32,306 bases of DNA from Fusobacterium sp. CAG:439 (GCA_000438175.1 FR900469.1:3285-35590); one strand, 5' to 3'; shown: positions 1 to 7,622, numbered from the stretch's first letter. The notes: generated from the letters alone by a model not told the origin. Numbers and translations are program-made.

Positions 1-6
1 TTTCAT
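1..6 (-). CDS. Start of a gene leaving the window
   Basis: An ATG AAA reads off the left edge on the minus strand. It is preceded, after a 4-base spacer, by a good Shine-Dalgarno sequence (AAAGGAGC, about 11-18). It lies 33 bases after the stop of the 59-residue gene at 40-219, so the two are probably co-transcribed. Only two codons are inside the window, so nothing can be said about the product. Confidence 0.45.
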
Positions 7-39
7 AATTGCTCCTTTCCATAAATCTAATAAAAAAAT

Positions 40-219
40 TTAAGCACTTCTTCTCATTAAATCAGAAATTTTTACTTCTTTCTGAATTTTTGAAACTTTT
101 TTAGCCTTTTTTTTCTCCTGAATATCTTCTTCTTTAAACTGTGATAAACCTATTTTTACCTTTGAATTTTCATCACTCAGCATAAAGATGTCTTTAAAAA
201 ACGTAAGAATTTCTTTCAT
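40..219 (-). CDS. Small Lys/Glu-rich hypothetical protein (59 aa)
   Basis: This is a 60-codon frame from ATG to TAA. A Shine-Dalgarno AGGAGAAC sits just upstream of the ATG. The product begins MKEILTFFKDIFMLSDEN, runs through a highly charged middle (EEDIQEKKKAKKVSKIQKE) and ends KISDLMRRSA. It has no signal peptide or membrane segment and is probably a small cytosolic helical protein. The strong ribosome site and the well-spaced gene start that follows at position 6 argue that it is real. I recognise no family and infer no function. Confidence 0.6.
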   Translation of the reverse strand: MKEILTFFKDIFMLSDENSKVKIGLSQFKEEDIQEKKKAKKVSKIQKEVKISDLMRRSA

Positions 220-281
220 GATGTTCTCCTAAAATTATTATAATCTAATATCCGAAATTTATATCATTCATTAAAACTATT

Positions 282-311
282 TTGACTTAAAAAAACATTG
301 TAGTTTATGTT
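282..311 (+). promoter_or_regulatory. Candidate promoter for the HEAT-like gene
   Basis: A -35-like TTGACT (282-287) is followed after 18 bases by TATGTT (306-311). The site lies about 35 bases upstream of the TTG start of the gene at 345. The -10 match is only moderate, and a TATATT lies a few bases further on. Confidence 0.35.
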
Positions 312-344
312 ATATTATTGATATAACGACCTTAGGAGCAAAAT

Positions 345-1043
345 TTGAACGATATTCTTACAGAAAAATATAATAATGATTTTAATACAGCTTTAAATAT
401 ATATGAAAATTCATATTCACATGAACATCTTATTGAGTTTTTAAAACAAGGCTCTGTAGCCGAAAAACAAGCTGCAGCATTAAAGCTTGATAAAATAAAT
501 TCTATTGACGAAGCAAAAATATTTATTCAAAATTTAACCGGTTGTGACGGAAAAATACGGGAAGCCGTATCATTCAGGCTAAAAGAGTTTATACCATCTA
601 CCCCTGAATTCTTCACCGAATTTTCAGAAATTCTGCTTGATGCTGTTATAGATATAAACGGAAATATTTGCAGAAATACTATAGAAGCTGTAAAAAGTCT
701 TAAAAACAGCTCCAAATTCACAAATGCATTTTGTAATATGCTTACCAGAAGAACTTTAGACTTGATAGAACCAATTAAAGAATTTGATTTTCAAGAAGGT
801 AAATATAAAATTAACAAAGAAGTATTCAAATTGTACTGGTATTTGGAAACCATATATGAATTTTTGGAATTTATTAATCCTGAAATTCTTGCGGGTATTT
901 TAAAGGAAACAAAAAATATTCAAGAATACACAATCAGAGAAAAAACTGCAAAAATCCTCTCTAAAATTAAAAATAACCCCGAATTATCCTATATAAAGTC
1001 TGAACTAAAAAACGACCGGAACTATTATGTACGAAGATTTTAA
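345..1043 (+). CDS. HEAT-repeat-like helical protein
   Basis: The product is a 232-residue, predicted all-helical soluble protein. Stretches such as EKQAAALKLDKINSIDEAK and DGKIREAVSFRLKEF have the paired-helix spacing of HEAT repeats, and the C-terminus ends in another such unit (DRNYYVRRF). HEAT proteins usually act as protein-protein scaffolds, so no enzymatic role is implied. The start is TTG, supported by AGGAG (334-338) at a suitable distance; no ATG lies near the N-terminus. The gene stands alone, with a divergent small gene upstream and an RHH pair downstream. The HEAT assignment rests on sequence texture only, and a divergent armadillo-type or unrelated helical fold is possible. Confidence 0.65.
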   Translation: MNDILTEKYNNDFNTALNIYENSYSHEHLIEFLKQGSVAEKQAAALKLDKINSIDEAKIFIQNLTGCDGKIREAVSFRLKEFIPSTPEFFTEFSEILLDAVIDINGNICRNTIEAVKSLKNSSKFTNAFCNMLTRRTLDLIEPIKEFDFQEGKYKINKEVFKLYWYLETIYEFLEFINPEILAGILKETKNIQEYTIREKTAKILSKIKNNPELSYIKSELKNDRNYYVRRF

Positions 1044-1173
1044 CTTTTAAATATTAAGATTTATTAAGATATTTATAAAAAATATATACACTTTACGCAA
1101 TTTTTAATTAATAATTTCCTTTATATAAATACAAGGGGAATTACAAAGGGAATAATTAAAAAAGGAGAAAAAT

Positions 1174-1362
1174 ATGGCAAGAGTGTTAATATCAATGCCT
1201 GAAAGATTTTTAGACGAAATTGATCAAGTTGCAGGAAATGAAAATCGCACACGTTCAGAATTAATCAGAGAAGCTCTTAGAACATATATGTACAGAAATC
1301 AAGTCAGAAATTCAAAAAAAGCAACAAAAAATGCAGAAATATTAGATGCACTGTTAAGTTAA
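1174..1362 (+). CDS. Ribbon-helix-helix (CopG/Arc-type) DNA-binding protein
   Basis: The 62-residue protein has the canonical layout of an RHH repressor. A short N-terminal strand (ARVLISMPE, residues 2-10) would insert into the DNA major groove. Helix A (FLDEIDQVAG) follows, then the turn ENRTRSELIREALRTYM carrying the conserved R-S-E-L-I/V-R-E-A-L motif of helix B. Such proteins are dimeric repressors, often autoregulatory or antitoxins. A strong AAAGGAGAAAA site precedes the ATG. A second, degenerate RHH gene follows 57 bases downstream (1420-1581). No toxin-like gene is adjacent, so a stand-alone regulator is more likely than a toxin-antitoxin pair. The target is unknown. Confidence 0.85.
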   Translation: MARVLISMPERFLDEIDQVAGNENRTRSELIREALRTYMYRNQVRNSKKATKNAEILDALLS

Positions 1363-1419
1363 AATAATTAGAAATAAAAAAAGAATTGGTTTATAATAGT
1401 CATAAAAGGGGAAAAAGAA

Positions 1420-1581
1420 ATGGAAAATACAGAATATATTATGTCATCACTGGATGAATATTTTGAAATCTTAGATAAAGAAAATAAAAGACGTTCTGAA
1501 TTAGTTGCAAAATCTCTGGTTAAATACTTGCAGAAATCTAAAGAAACAACAAAATTTCAATCACTTCAAGCTGCAAAGTAA
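1420..1581 (+). CDS. Degenerate ribbon-helix-helix-like small protein (53 aa)
   Basis: ATG to TAA, 54 codons, preceded by a purine-rich ribosome site (AAAAGGGGAAAAAGA). The segment NKRRSELVAKSLVKYLQK resembles the helix-B core of the neighbouring RHH protein (NRTRSELIREALRTYM), and the upstream LDEYFEILD matches its helix A. The N-terminal DNA-contacting strand is poorly conserved (MENTEYIMSS), so DNA binding may be altered. It lies 57 bases after the first RHH gene in the same direction, which suggests tandem duplication followed by divergence. It may form heterodimers with its neighbour; that is inference. Confidence 0.7.
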   Translation: MENTEYIMSSLDEYFEILDKENKRRSELVAKSLVKYLQKSKETTKFQSLQAAK

Positions 1582-1663
1582 CTAAAACATTATTTTTTAA
1601 AGGTCAAGGTCAAGATTATTTTTGGGAAAAGGTAAAAAATTTACAGGGGAAAAAGAATTGTAT

Positions 1664-1688
1664 AGGTCTGCTTAAAATAAGCAGACCT
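1664..1688 (+). terminator. Hairpin after the RHH pair
   Basis: A perfect 10-bp stem (AGGTCTGCTT / AAGCAGACCT) with a 5-base loop lies 82 bases after the second RHH stop. It is followed by a weak T-rich stretch (TGTAGTTT), so it could be a weak terminator or an RNA 3'-end stabiliser. Confidence 0.5.
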
Positions 1689-1703
1689 TGTAGTTTACAA
1701 TAT

Positions 1704-1740
1704 AAAAAAACATGAACCTGTTTCCAAGTTCATGTTTTTT
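1704..1740. terminator. Bidirectional terminator between the RHH pair and tuf
   Basis: A stem CATGAAC / GTTCATG (1711-1717 and 1728-1734) with a 10-base loop is flanked by an A7 run on the left and a T6 run on the right. It therefore works as an intrinsic terminator on either strand. It serves tuf (ending at 1769) on the minus strand and can stop plus-strand transcripts from the RHH genes. Confidence 0.85.
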
Positions 1741-1768
1741 ATAAGTGTTGAATGGAACGATTATATTC

Positions 1769-2977
1769 CTACTCGATAATTTTATCAACAACACCGGCAC
1801 CAACTGTGTGACCGCCTTCACGGATTGCAAATCTCATACCTTCTTCGATTGCAACAGGAGCGATTAATTCAACTTCCATTACAACGTTATCACCAGGCAT
1901 TACCATTTGACCTTCGAATTTGATTGAACCGGTTACGTCAGTTGTTCTGATGTAGAACTGAGGTCTGTATCCGGGGAAGAACGGAGTATGACGTCCGCCT
2001 TCTTCTTTAGTCAATACGTAAACGTTAGCAGTGAATTTAGTGTGAGGGTGAATTGTACCCGGTTTAGCAAGTACTTGACCGCGTTGGATTTCAGTTTTAT
2101 CAATACCACGTAATAAAGCACCAATGTTATCACCTGCTTGACCTTGGTCAAGAGATTTTCTGAACATTTCAACACCGGTAACAGTAGTTTTCTTAGTTTC
2201 GCCTAAACCAACTAATTCAACTTCATCACCAACTTTAACGATACCACGTTCTACACGGCCTGTAGCAACTGTACCACGACCTGTGATAGAGAATACATCT
2301 TCAACAGGCATCAAGAAAGGTTTATCCAAATCACGTTCCGGAGTTGGGAAGTAAGAATCGATAGCATCCATCAATTCCCAGATTTTATCAACCCATTTGT
2401 CAGCACCGCGAGCGATTGTAGGATTAGCTTGAGCAGCTTCAAGAGCTTTTAAAGCTGAACCGTGGATGAACGGAATGTTGTCGCCGTCGAATTCGTAAGA
2501 AGAAAGAAGTTCTCTAACTTCCATTTCAACTAATTCTAACAATTCAGGATCATCAACCATATCACATTTGTTTAAGAATACAACAAGGTTAGGAACGCCA
2601 ACCTGACGAGCTAACAAGATGTGTTCACGAGTCTGAGGCATAGCACCGTCAGTAGCAGCAACTACAAGGATAGCACCATCCATCTGAGCAGCACCTGTAA
2701 TCATGTTTTTAACATAGTCAGCGTGGCCCGGGCAGTCAACGTGAGCATAGTGTCTTGCAGCTGTTTCATATTCTACGTGAGCTGTAGAGATAGTAATACC
2801 TCTTGCTTTTTCTTCAGGAGCTGCGTCGATTTCATCAAATTTTTTCAAAGCAGCTTGTCCTTGAGCAGCCAATACAGCTGTAATAGCTGCAGTTAATGTT
2901 GTTTTACCGTGGTCAACGTGCCCAATGGTACCGATGTTAACGTGCGGTTTGGTACGTTCGTACTTTTCTCTAGCCAT
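1769..2977 (-). CDS. tuf: Elongation factor Tu
   Basis: The GTPase that delivers aminoacyl-tRNA to the ribosomal A site; cytosolic. The 402-residue protein is slightly longer than the 394 residues of E. coli EF-Tu. Visible motifs are the P-loop GHVDHGKT (19-26), the switch region [18 protein letters not shown] (G3), NKCD (G4) and the G5 region around GSALKAL. Domains 2 and 3 follow ([13 protein letters not shown], then the tRNA-binding C-terminal barrel ending AGVVDKIIE). The ATG has an AGGAGA site close upstream. The gene has its own promoter (3043-3070) and terminator (1704-1740), and the nusA terminator lies just upstream, so it is a monocistronic unit. It is not next to fusA or rpsL/rpsG as in a classic str operon. 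Base composition is richer in G/C than its neighbours, consistent with high-expression codon choice. Confidence 0.98.
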   Translation of the reverse strand: MAREKYERTKPHVNIGTIGHVDHGKTTLTAAITAVLAAQGQAALKKFDEIDAAPEEKARGITISTAHVEYETAARHYAHVDCPGHADYVKNMITGAAQMDGAILVVAATDGAMPQTREHILLARQVGVPNLVVFLNKCDMVDDPELLELVEMEVRELLSSYEFDGDNIPFIHGSALKALEAAQANPTIARGADKWVDKIWELMDAIDSYFPTPERDLDKPFLMPVEDVFSITGRGTVATGRVERGIVKVGDEVELVGLGETKKTTVTGVEMFRKSLDQGQAGDNIGALLRGIDKTEIQRGQVLAKPGTIHPHTKFTANVYVLTKEEGGRHTPFFPGYRPQFYIRTTDVTGSIKFEGQMVMPGDNVVMEVELIAPVAIEEGMRFAIREGGHTVGAGVVDKIIE

Positions 2978-3042
2978 GAGATTAATCTCCTTTTTTCTAC
3001 TTATACTACAATACTAATTTGGTATTTTAAGCCATATTATAT

Positions 3043-3070
3043 ATAATATTTGCTCAATATTTTTTGTCAA
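3043..3070 (-). promoter_or_regulatory. Promoter for tuf
   Basis: On the minus strand a perfect -35 TTGACA (3065-3070) is followed after 16 bases by TATTAT (3043-3048), giving a leader of about 60 bases before the tuf ATG. Its position just after the nusA terminator fits a separate strong promoter for tuf. Confidence 0.7.
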
Positions 3071-3072
3071 CA

Positions 3073-3115
3073 GATATAAAAAAGGGACTGTATGCTTACA
3101 GTCCCTTTTTATTTA
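3073..3115 (-). terminator. Intrinsic terminator of rimP-nusA
   Basis: A perfect 12-bp stem (AAAGGGACTGTA at 3081-3092 and its complement at 3097-3108) has a 4-base loop and A/T runs on both flanks. It lies 26 bases after the nusA stop. It separates nusA from tuf. Confidence 0.9.
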
Positions 3116-3133
3116 ACGGAAAAAGATTTTTTA

Positions 3134-4369
3134 TTATTCGATATCGTCAGTTTCTTCTACAGGTTCATCCTGCTGTAAATCTTCTTCATCAAGAACCTGT
3201 TGGTTCATTTCTTCTTCGATTTCCTGTTGAAGTTCGTCAACTTCTTCAACTGCGTCATCAGCGATTTCTTCGGGAGTTTCTTCGTAGTTGCTGATATTTT
3301 GGGCTTCAGCTCTTTCCATCTGAGAAACGCTCTTGATATCTATTTTCCAGCCTGTAAGTTTATGAGCAAGTCTTACGTTTTGGCCTTCGCGGCCGATTGC
3401 AAGGCTTAATTGATCATCAGGAACAACTACCATTGCTTCATGTGAATATTCATCATCCGCAAGAATATCAACCGATACAACTCTTGCAGGTGATAAAGCG
3501 TTAACGATATATTCTACCGGATCTTCCGAATATCTTACGATATCAATTTTTTCATTTTTCAATTCGGAAACGATTGTCTGAATTCTGCTTCCGCGAGGTC
3601 CGATACAAGCACCTACGCTGTCAACTTCGGGATCGTTAGACCAAACGGCAATTTTTGTTCTGTATCCTGCTTCACGTGAAATGGATTTAATTTCAACGAT
3701 ACCGTCTTCAATTTCAGGGACTTCAAGTTCAAATAACTCTCTAACGATTTCGGCATGCGCATGAGAAACAATAACTTGCGGCAGCCTTGTTGTTTCTTTT
3801 ACATTAAGAACAAAAACTCTTATTCTGTTGCCGGGTTTGTAGTATTCGCCGGGAATTTGTTCTTTCTGCGGCATAATAGCATCTGTTTTACCGATATTTA
3901 CGATAACATTGCGATTTTCCACCCTTTGAATAATACCTGTTGTTAAGGTTCCTTTTTTATCCATAAATTCTTGTAAAACAAGATTTCTTTCAGCTTCTCT
4001 TATACGCTGCGTAATAACCTGTTTAGCAGACTGTGCAGCGATGCGTCCGAATTGATCCGGAGTAACTTCTATTTTAATTTCATCACCGACTTCAACATCT
4101 TCCGCAATTTCCTTTGCATCAGCAAGTGTAATCTGTGTATCGGGATCTTCTACTTCATCAACGACAAGTTTTGTTCTGAAAACACCGATTTCGCCTGATT
4201 GTTCATCAAGAATTGCTTCAATATTTGTTGCTTCTTTAATATGCATATGTTTTTTATATGCAGCAACCATTGCATCACACAAGGACGCAATTAAAACATC
4301 TTTAGCTATCCCTCTTTCTCTTTCAAGTTCTTCACAAGCTTCAAAAAGTGCTGTTCCGATTTTAATCAT
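3134..4369 (-). CDS. nusA: Transcription termination/antitermination factor NusA
   Basis: NusA binds RNA polymerase and nascent RNA and modulates pausing, termination and antitermination. The 411-residue product has the usual order: an N-terminal polymerase-binding domain (about 1-125), an S1 domain (KGTLTTGIIQRVENRNVIVN), then two KH domains containing GACIGPRGSRIQTIV and LAIGREGQNVRLAHKLTG. The last roughly 60 residues are a low-complexity acidic tail (EETPEEIADDAVEEVDELQQ and onwards). The C-terminal acidic-rich (AR) repeats of E. coli NusA are absent, as in many bacteria. It follows rimP by 21 bases, the usual rimP-nusA pairing. The commonly linked ylxR-infB-rbfA genes are not downstream: a terminator and tuf are there instead. 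Expression may be controlled by the leader hairpin at 4913-4942. Confidence 0.97.
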   Translation of the reverse strand: MIKIGTALFEACEELERERGIAKDVLIASLCDAMVAAYKKHMHIKEATNIEAILDEQSGEIGVFRTKLVVDEVEDPDTQITLADAKEIAEDVEVGDEIKIEVTPDQFGRIAAQSAKQVITQRIREAERNLVLQEFMDKKGTLTTGIIQRVENRNVIVNIGKTDAIMPQKEQIPGEYYKPGNRIRVFVLNVKETTRLPQVIVSHAHAEIVRELFELEVPEIEDGIVEIKSISREAGYRTKIAVWSNDPEVDSVGACIGPRGSRIQTIVSELKNEKIDIVRYSEDPVEYIVNALSPARVVSVDILADDEYSHEAMVVVPDDQLSLAIGREGQNVRLAHKLTGWKIDIKSVSQMERAEAQNISNYEETPEEIADDAVEEVDELQQEIEEEMNQQVLDEEDLQQDEPVEETDDIE

Positions 4370-4390
4370 AATGTTATCCTTTCATATTTA

Positions 4391-4873
4391 TTAATCTATA
4401 TATAGTTTTGCTGATTGAATATTGCTTTTGGGAATTTGAAGTTCTTTACCGTCGTCAAATCTGAAGAATTTCAAACCTTCATTTTCGCTGTAGTCAAGGA
4501 TTTCCCCCTTAAAAATTTTTTCTTGTTCTCCTTCAAGCGGAGTTTTAAGTTTAAGGCTTATTCTTCTGCCGTTAAAAATCACAAATTCTTTTTCAGACTT
4601 AAACTTTCTTTCCAACCCCGGAGAAGACACTTCCAGATAGTATTTCACGGGTATAAGTTCATCAAGAAAATCAGAAAGGCTTCTTGTAACTTTTTCGCAA
4701 TCGTCAAGAGTAACCTCTTTTTCTTTTGAATACAGGTAAATACGCAAAAACCATCTGTGATTTTCTTTTACAAATTCGATTTCAATAGGAATATACCCGA
4801 AACGCATGGCAGTATTTTCAATTAACGGTGTAATCTTTTCCAGAACATCATGTCTGTTAATTTCCTGTTTCAT
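4391..4873 (-). CDS. rimP: Ribosome maturation factor RimP
   Basis: RimP assists 30S subunit assembly. The product is about 160 residues, the family's usual size. The alpha/beta N-terminal domain contains the conserved block EVSSPGLERKF, preceded by a variant of the common DCExxSR motif (LDDCEKVTRSLSDFLDE). The C-terminal SH3-like barrel ends IPKSNIQSAKLYID. I chose the ATG at 4873 (MKQEINRHDV), which has an AAGG site upstream. A TTG at 4900 in the same frame would add nine residues but has its purine tract only three bases away. The gene heads a rimP-nusA operon transcribed from the promoter at 4967-4995. Confidence 0.93.
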   Translation of the reverse strand: MKQEINRHDVLEKITPLIENTAMRFGYIPIEIEFVKENHRWFLRIYLYSKEKEVTLDDCEKVTRSLSDFLDELIPVKYYLEVSSPGLERKFKSEKEFVIFNGRRISLKLKTPLEGEQEKIFKGEILDYSENEGLKFFRFDDGKELQIPKSNIQSAKLYID

Positions 4874-4912
4874 AAAAATAAACCTTACCCTTTCTATCAA
4901 GCCCTATTAGAT

Positions 4913-4942
4913 AAAAAAGAACGGGGCTTCCCGTTCTTTTTT
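4913..4942 (-). terminator. Terminator-like hairpin in the rimP-nusA leader
   Basis: A 13-bp perfect stem (AAAAAAGAACGGG / CCCGTTCTTTTTT) with a 4-base loop has the run of U needed for intrinsic termination on the minus strand. It can end transcripts of the coiled-coil gene (stop at 5017). A good promoter at 4967-4995 lies between that gene and the hairpin, however, so the hairpin also falls inside the 5' leader of rimP-nusA, about 18 bases after the predicted transcription start. It may act as an attenuator. Confidence 0.85.
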
Positions 4943-4966
4943 AATGACAATACTGTCTGTGTATTT

Positions 4967-4995
4967 ATTATAAATTACACATATTTAAAAGTAAA
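4967..4995 (-). promoter_or_regulatory. Promoter for rimP-nusA
   Basis: On the minus strand TTTACT (4990-4995), a 17-base spacer and a perfect TATAAT (4967-4972) form a sigma-70 type promoter. The predicted start near 4960 lies upstream of the leader hairpin at 4913-4942 and about 88 bases upstream of the rimP ATG. Confidence 0.7.
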
Positions 4996-5016
4996 GTGTA
5001 ATGTTACGATATGTTA

Positions 5017-6225
5017 TCAACCGTTCAAGTCAACACCGACTTCCGTGTAACTGCTTGTTGTTGAATTACGGACTATCTCATTATATTCTCTGGCTTTTCC
5101 TGCATATTTTTGAGCCAGCTTATTTTTCTTATCAGTATCCGTTGTTTCTTGAAACTCTTTGGCATAATTTCCGATTTCCTTATATAACTTTGCCAATTCT
5201 TTAGACTCTTTATTTTGAGCTTCAGATAATTTTTTAGTATATTTCACTTTTGCTTCGTCCAATGCATCTTTTTTAGACGATGCAGAATTCTTTTCTGCTT
5301 CTGCATCTTGAATATTTTTCTCGCAGGTTGCAATATCTTTTGTCAACTTTTCCTTAGCAGGTTCTAAATTAGTTTTTAAATTATTTTCGGATTTAGCCTT
5401 GGAATCCTGTGCTTCTTTAAGTTGTTGTTCTTCTTGCTTAATCTTCGCTTCAAGCTGGCTAATTTCGTTTTGAAGAGACATTTTTGCCAGTTCTCCCGCA
5501 CCTGATAATGAAGACTTAAGCATATCCAGGCGTATTTTATCAGCTTGAATAGAACTTTGAAGCTTAGTTATAGTACCTTCTTGCTTTGCAATATTTTGTT
5601 TTTCTTGTCCAATCTGCGTTTCCGTATCTTTTAACTTGGTTTCATTTTCGGATTTAAGTTTTGTTTCTTTACTTATTGTTTCTTCAGCTTTCGCAATCTG
5701 AGTTTCATAATCCTTCACTTCTGCTTCGACTTTATCTAAACCTTTTTGGATATCAGCAGAATTTTTTGCCGTTGCAAGTTCGTTTATTAAACCTGCAGTA
5801 CCGTTTGTCGCCGTAGAAGCTGTTTGAGTTTGAGCTGTTCCTGATGATTTTGATGACGCTACCACAGAACCTAATGTCTTAGTTAACATACCGGCAACTG
5901 CAAGCGCTGCAGCATATTTGTTCATACCGTTATTACCTGAACAAGTATGAGGTGCTACAGGGGTTCCTATAATATTATTATTTTTAACAACAGTTCTGTT
6001 ATCGTTTAATGCATGTCTTTGAGCACTTATAGAAGCACTGTTATATCGTTTAACATTAAAAATCGCTCCCGTACCGACAGCAGAACGCTGAGCCATAATT
6101 CCGTAGCTTTGTCCGGAACGTGTTGAAGACGCAAGTTTATTTGCCGTCGTTGCTTTAAACGACGCACTGCCAAGCGTACTGCTTTGAGTATTCAATTTTG
6201 CCAATCCTGGTTTATTGAGGCTCAT
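5017..6225 (-). CDS. Large coiled-coil protein, unknown function
   Basis: The 402-residue product has two parts. Residues 1 to about 105 are Ser/Thr/Asn-rich and probably disordered. A short hydrophobic stretch follows (KYAAALAVAGMLTKTLGSVV, about 103-122). From about 150 to 340 the sequence is a near-continuous heptad-type coiled coil rich in Glu, Lys and Gln, with recurring patterns such as EAEVKDYETQIAKAEETI and ISQLEAKIKQEEQQLKEAQ. There is no classical signal peptide. The ATG has a GAGAG site. The gene is monocistronic and precedes rimP-nusA. A structural or envelope-associated scaffold is plausible, but no family is recognised. Coiled-coil similarity searches will produce false hits to SMC or myosin-like proteins. 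Confidence 0.75.
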   Translation of the reverse strand: MSLNKPGLAKLNTQSSTLGSASFKATTANKLASSTRSGQSYGIMAQRSAVGTGAIFNVKRYNSASISAQRHALNDNRTVVKNNNIIGTPVAPHTCSGNNGMNKYAAALAVAGMLTKTLGSVVASSKSSGTAQTQTASTATNGTAGLINELATAKNSADIQKGLDKVEAEVKDYETQIAKAEETISKETKLKSENETKLKDTETQIGQEKQNIAKQEGTITKLQSSIQADKIRLDMLKSSLSGAGELAKMSLQNEISQLEAKIKQEEQQLKEAQDSKAKSENNLKTNLEPAKEKLTKDIATCEKNIQDAEAEKNSASSKKDALDEAKVKYTKKLSEAQNKESKELAKLYKEIGNYAKEFQETTDTDKKNKLAQKYAGKAREYNEIVRNSTTSSYTEVGVDLNG

Positions 6226-6763
6226 GTTCTCTCTCGATTTTTATACTCTTAAACATGTAAACACTTTGAAAATCAGCGAATTTCACTAATATAGTATTTT
6301 GTTACATAAGTTAATATTTAAATTATCGACCTGTTTTTATTATTCCCATATTTTTATTAAAAAATTCAAACCTTTAATATTAATAATATTCACAATTGTA
6401 ATATGGCATGAAGTATTGATATAAGACTTATTCAAAAGTATGCAAGTATTTTTAACAATTAGTTTACAAAAATTATGTAAATTTTTTATGTAAACCGTTT
6501 TTTTCTCAAAAATTAGACCTACTGTCAATATATAGATTTTGCAGAAAATTAATTGTAAAAAGATTGGCATGGAAAGAATGAAAGTTATTTATTTTTTTTA
6601 ATTTAGTTCTATGATGAATATACAAATCTTGGGAGCAGGGGATAGATACATTTATCCATCTTTTGCTCGAGTAATTATCCACCTTTGGAACGATTAAAAC
6701 AGTGAGAAAAATTCGTTAAAATAAGGGTAGAGGAACTTATCATTTTATTGGAGGTAGTGAGTC
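6226..6763. other. 538-bp intergenic region upstream of cobO
   Basis: No credible gene is seen: the one long frame on the minus strand (6340-6570) has an AT-driven composition and no ribosome site. The right part holds a bipartite hairpin (GAGCA/TGCTC outer and GGATA/TATCC inner arms, 6633-6668) 96-131 bases before cobO. It also holds two TTATCCA-type nonamers (6652-6660 and 6675-6683) that resemble DnaA boxes. I do not recognise a B12 box or another known riboswitch core. The left part must contain the promoter of the coiled-coil gene, but no clear hexamer pair was found. Confidence 0.5.
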
Positions 6764-7297
6764 GTGTTAGAACATGGTTATATTCAAATTTACACAGGAG
6801 ACGGCAAAGGTAAAACAACAGCTTCTCTGGGGTTAGCTTTAAGAGCATTGGGACACGGCTGGAAAGTTCTTATTATACAATTTACAAAAGGAGACAGTGC
6901 AACTTCATACGGAGAAATTGTTTCTTCTTCAAAATTCCTTCCGAACCTTGATGTTGTTCAATTTGGAATGGACAGAGTATGCTATTCTCACAACGTATGT
7001 ATGGAAGATTTTAAAGAAGCCAAAAGAGGTTGGGAATTCGCTAAAAAAGCAATTAATTCAGGGGAATATCAATTAATTATTCTTGATGAAATTAATATCT
7101 GCACAGCGATGAATATGATTAAAGTTTCAGATGTTAAAGAAGCATTACTTAACAAACCAGAAAATCTTGAAATCGTATTGACAGGACGCTATGCACATCC
7201 GGAATTAAAAGCAATGGCTCATCTTGTAACGGAAATGAAACCTATCAAACATTATTTTGATACAGGTGTTATGGCAAGACAGGGCATTGAATACTAG
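6764..7297 (+). CDS. cobO: Cob(I)yrinic acid a,c-diamide adenosyltransferase (CobO/BtuR family)
   Basis: This enzyme transfers the 5'-deoxyadenosyl group of ATP to the cobalt of reduced corrinoids, giving the coenzyme form of B12; cytosolic. The 177-residue product has the family's N-terminal P-loop (YTGDGKGKTTA, residues 10-20), then QFTKG, the LDEIN acidic segment (equivalent to the Walker B position), VLTGR and the C-terminal MARQGIEY typical of CobO. The start is GTG with a strong GGAGG site nine bases upstream. No other cobalamin synthesis gene is in the window, which fits a salvage role. A terminator follows at 7352. No cobalamin riboswitch core is visible upstream. Confidence 0.93.
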   Translation: MLEHGYIQIYTGDGKGKTTASLGLALRALGHGWKVLIIQFTKGDSATSYGEIVSSSKFLPNLDVVQFGMDRVCYSHNVCMEDFKEAKRGWEFAKKAINSGEYQLIILDEINICTAMNMIKVSDVKEALLNKPENLEIVLTGRYAHPELKAMAHLVTEMKPIKHYFDTGVMARQGIEY

Positions 7298-7351
7298 ACT
7301 TAACACAATATAAGTTAATGTAAATCCTTTTTGTTTCAGAAAATGAAATAC

Positions 7352-7389
7352 CGGACAATCTATCTTGATAGAAAGTCCGTTTTTTTTTA
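7352..7389 (+). terminator. Intrinsic terminator of cobO
   Basis: The outer stem CGGAC/GTCCG (7352-7356, 7375-7379) and inner stem TCTAT/ATAGA are separated by a small AA/AA internal loop. A run of nine T follows directly. It lies 54 bases after the cobO stop. Confidence 0.9.
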
Positions 7390-7622
7390 CTTTACAATGT
7401 TGCCTATTCTTTTATTTTACATCGCAACAAAAGAAAAGAACAGATATCAATGAAATAATATTTTATGTAATAAAACGCAATAATAAATTTGCATAAAGGC
7501 ATGTTTGTATTATTATTATATTGGTTACACTGGTCTGATAGGTTTTGCCCTAGTTTTTATTTAATATAAAAATGAGACAGTATAACCCGTAGTACAACAA
7601 GTTAAAATAAAGGAGAAAAACG
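7390..7622 (+). promoter_or_regulatory. Upstream/leader region of rpsB-tsf
   Basis: This 233-bp AT-rich gap should contain the rpsB promoter. TTGCAT (7489-7494), 16 bases and TATTAT (7511-7516) is the best pair seen, but the -35 is weak. The stretch 7525-7620 would then form a leader of about 100 bases ending in AAAGGAG before the rpsB ATG. Ribosomal protein S2 often regulates its own mRNA through such leaders. I cannot identify a known leader motif here. Confidence 0.35.

Noticed and set aside
1174..1581. Toxin-antitoxin module
   Set aside because: RHH proteins can be antitoxins, but the second small gene is another RHH-like protein and no toxin family is seen beside it.
6340..6570. Minus-strand frame of 76 codons between the coiled-coil gene and cobO
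   Set aside because: Its composition is that expected from AT-rich non-coding DNA (Ile/Asn/Leu/Lys/Cys), there is no Shine-Dalgarno site, and it has no recognisable domain.
6652..6683. Replication origin
   Set aside because: Only two imperfect DnaA-like boxes occur, with no dnaA, dnaN or gidA genes and no extended box cluster or unwinding region; kept only as a low-interest observation.
6226..6763. Cobalamin riboswitch upstream of cobO
   Set aside because: No B12-box-like conserved core is visible; the hairpin seen is too small and lacks the expected arrangement.
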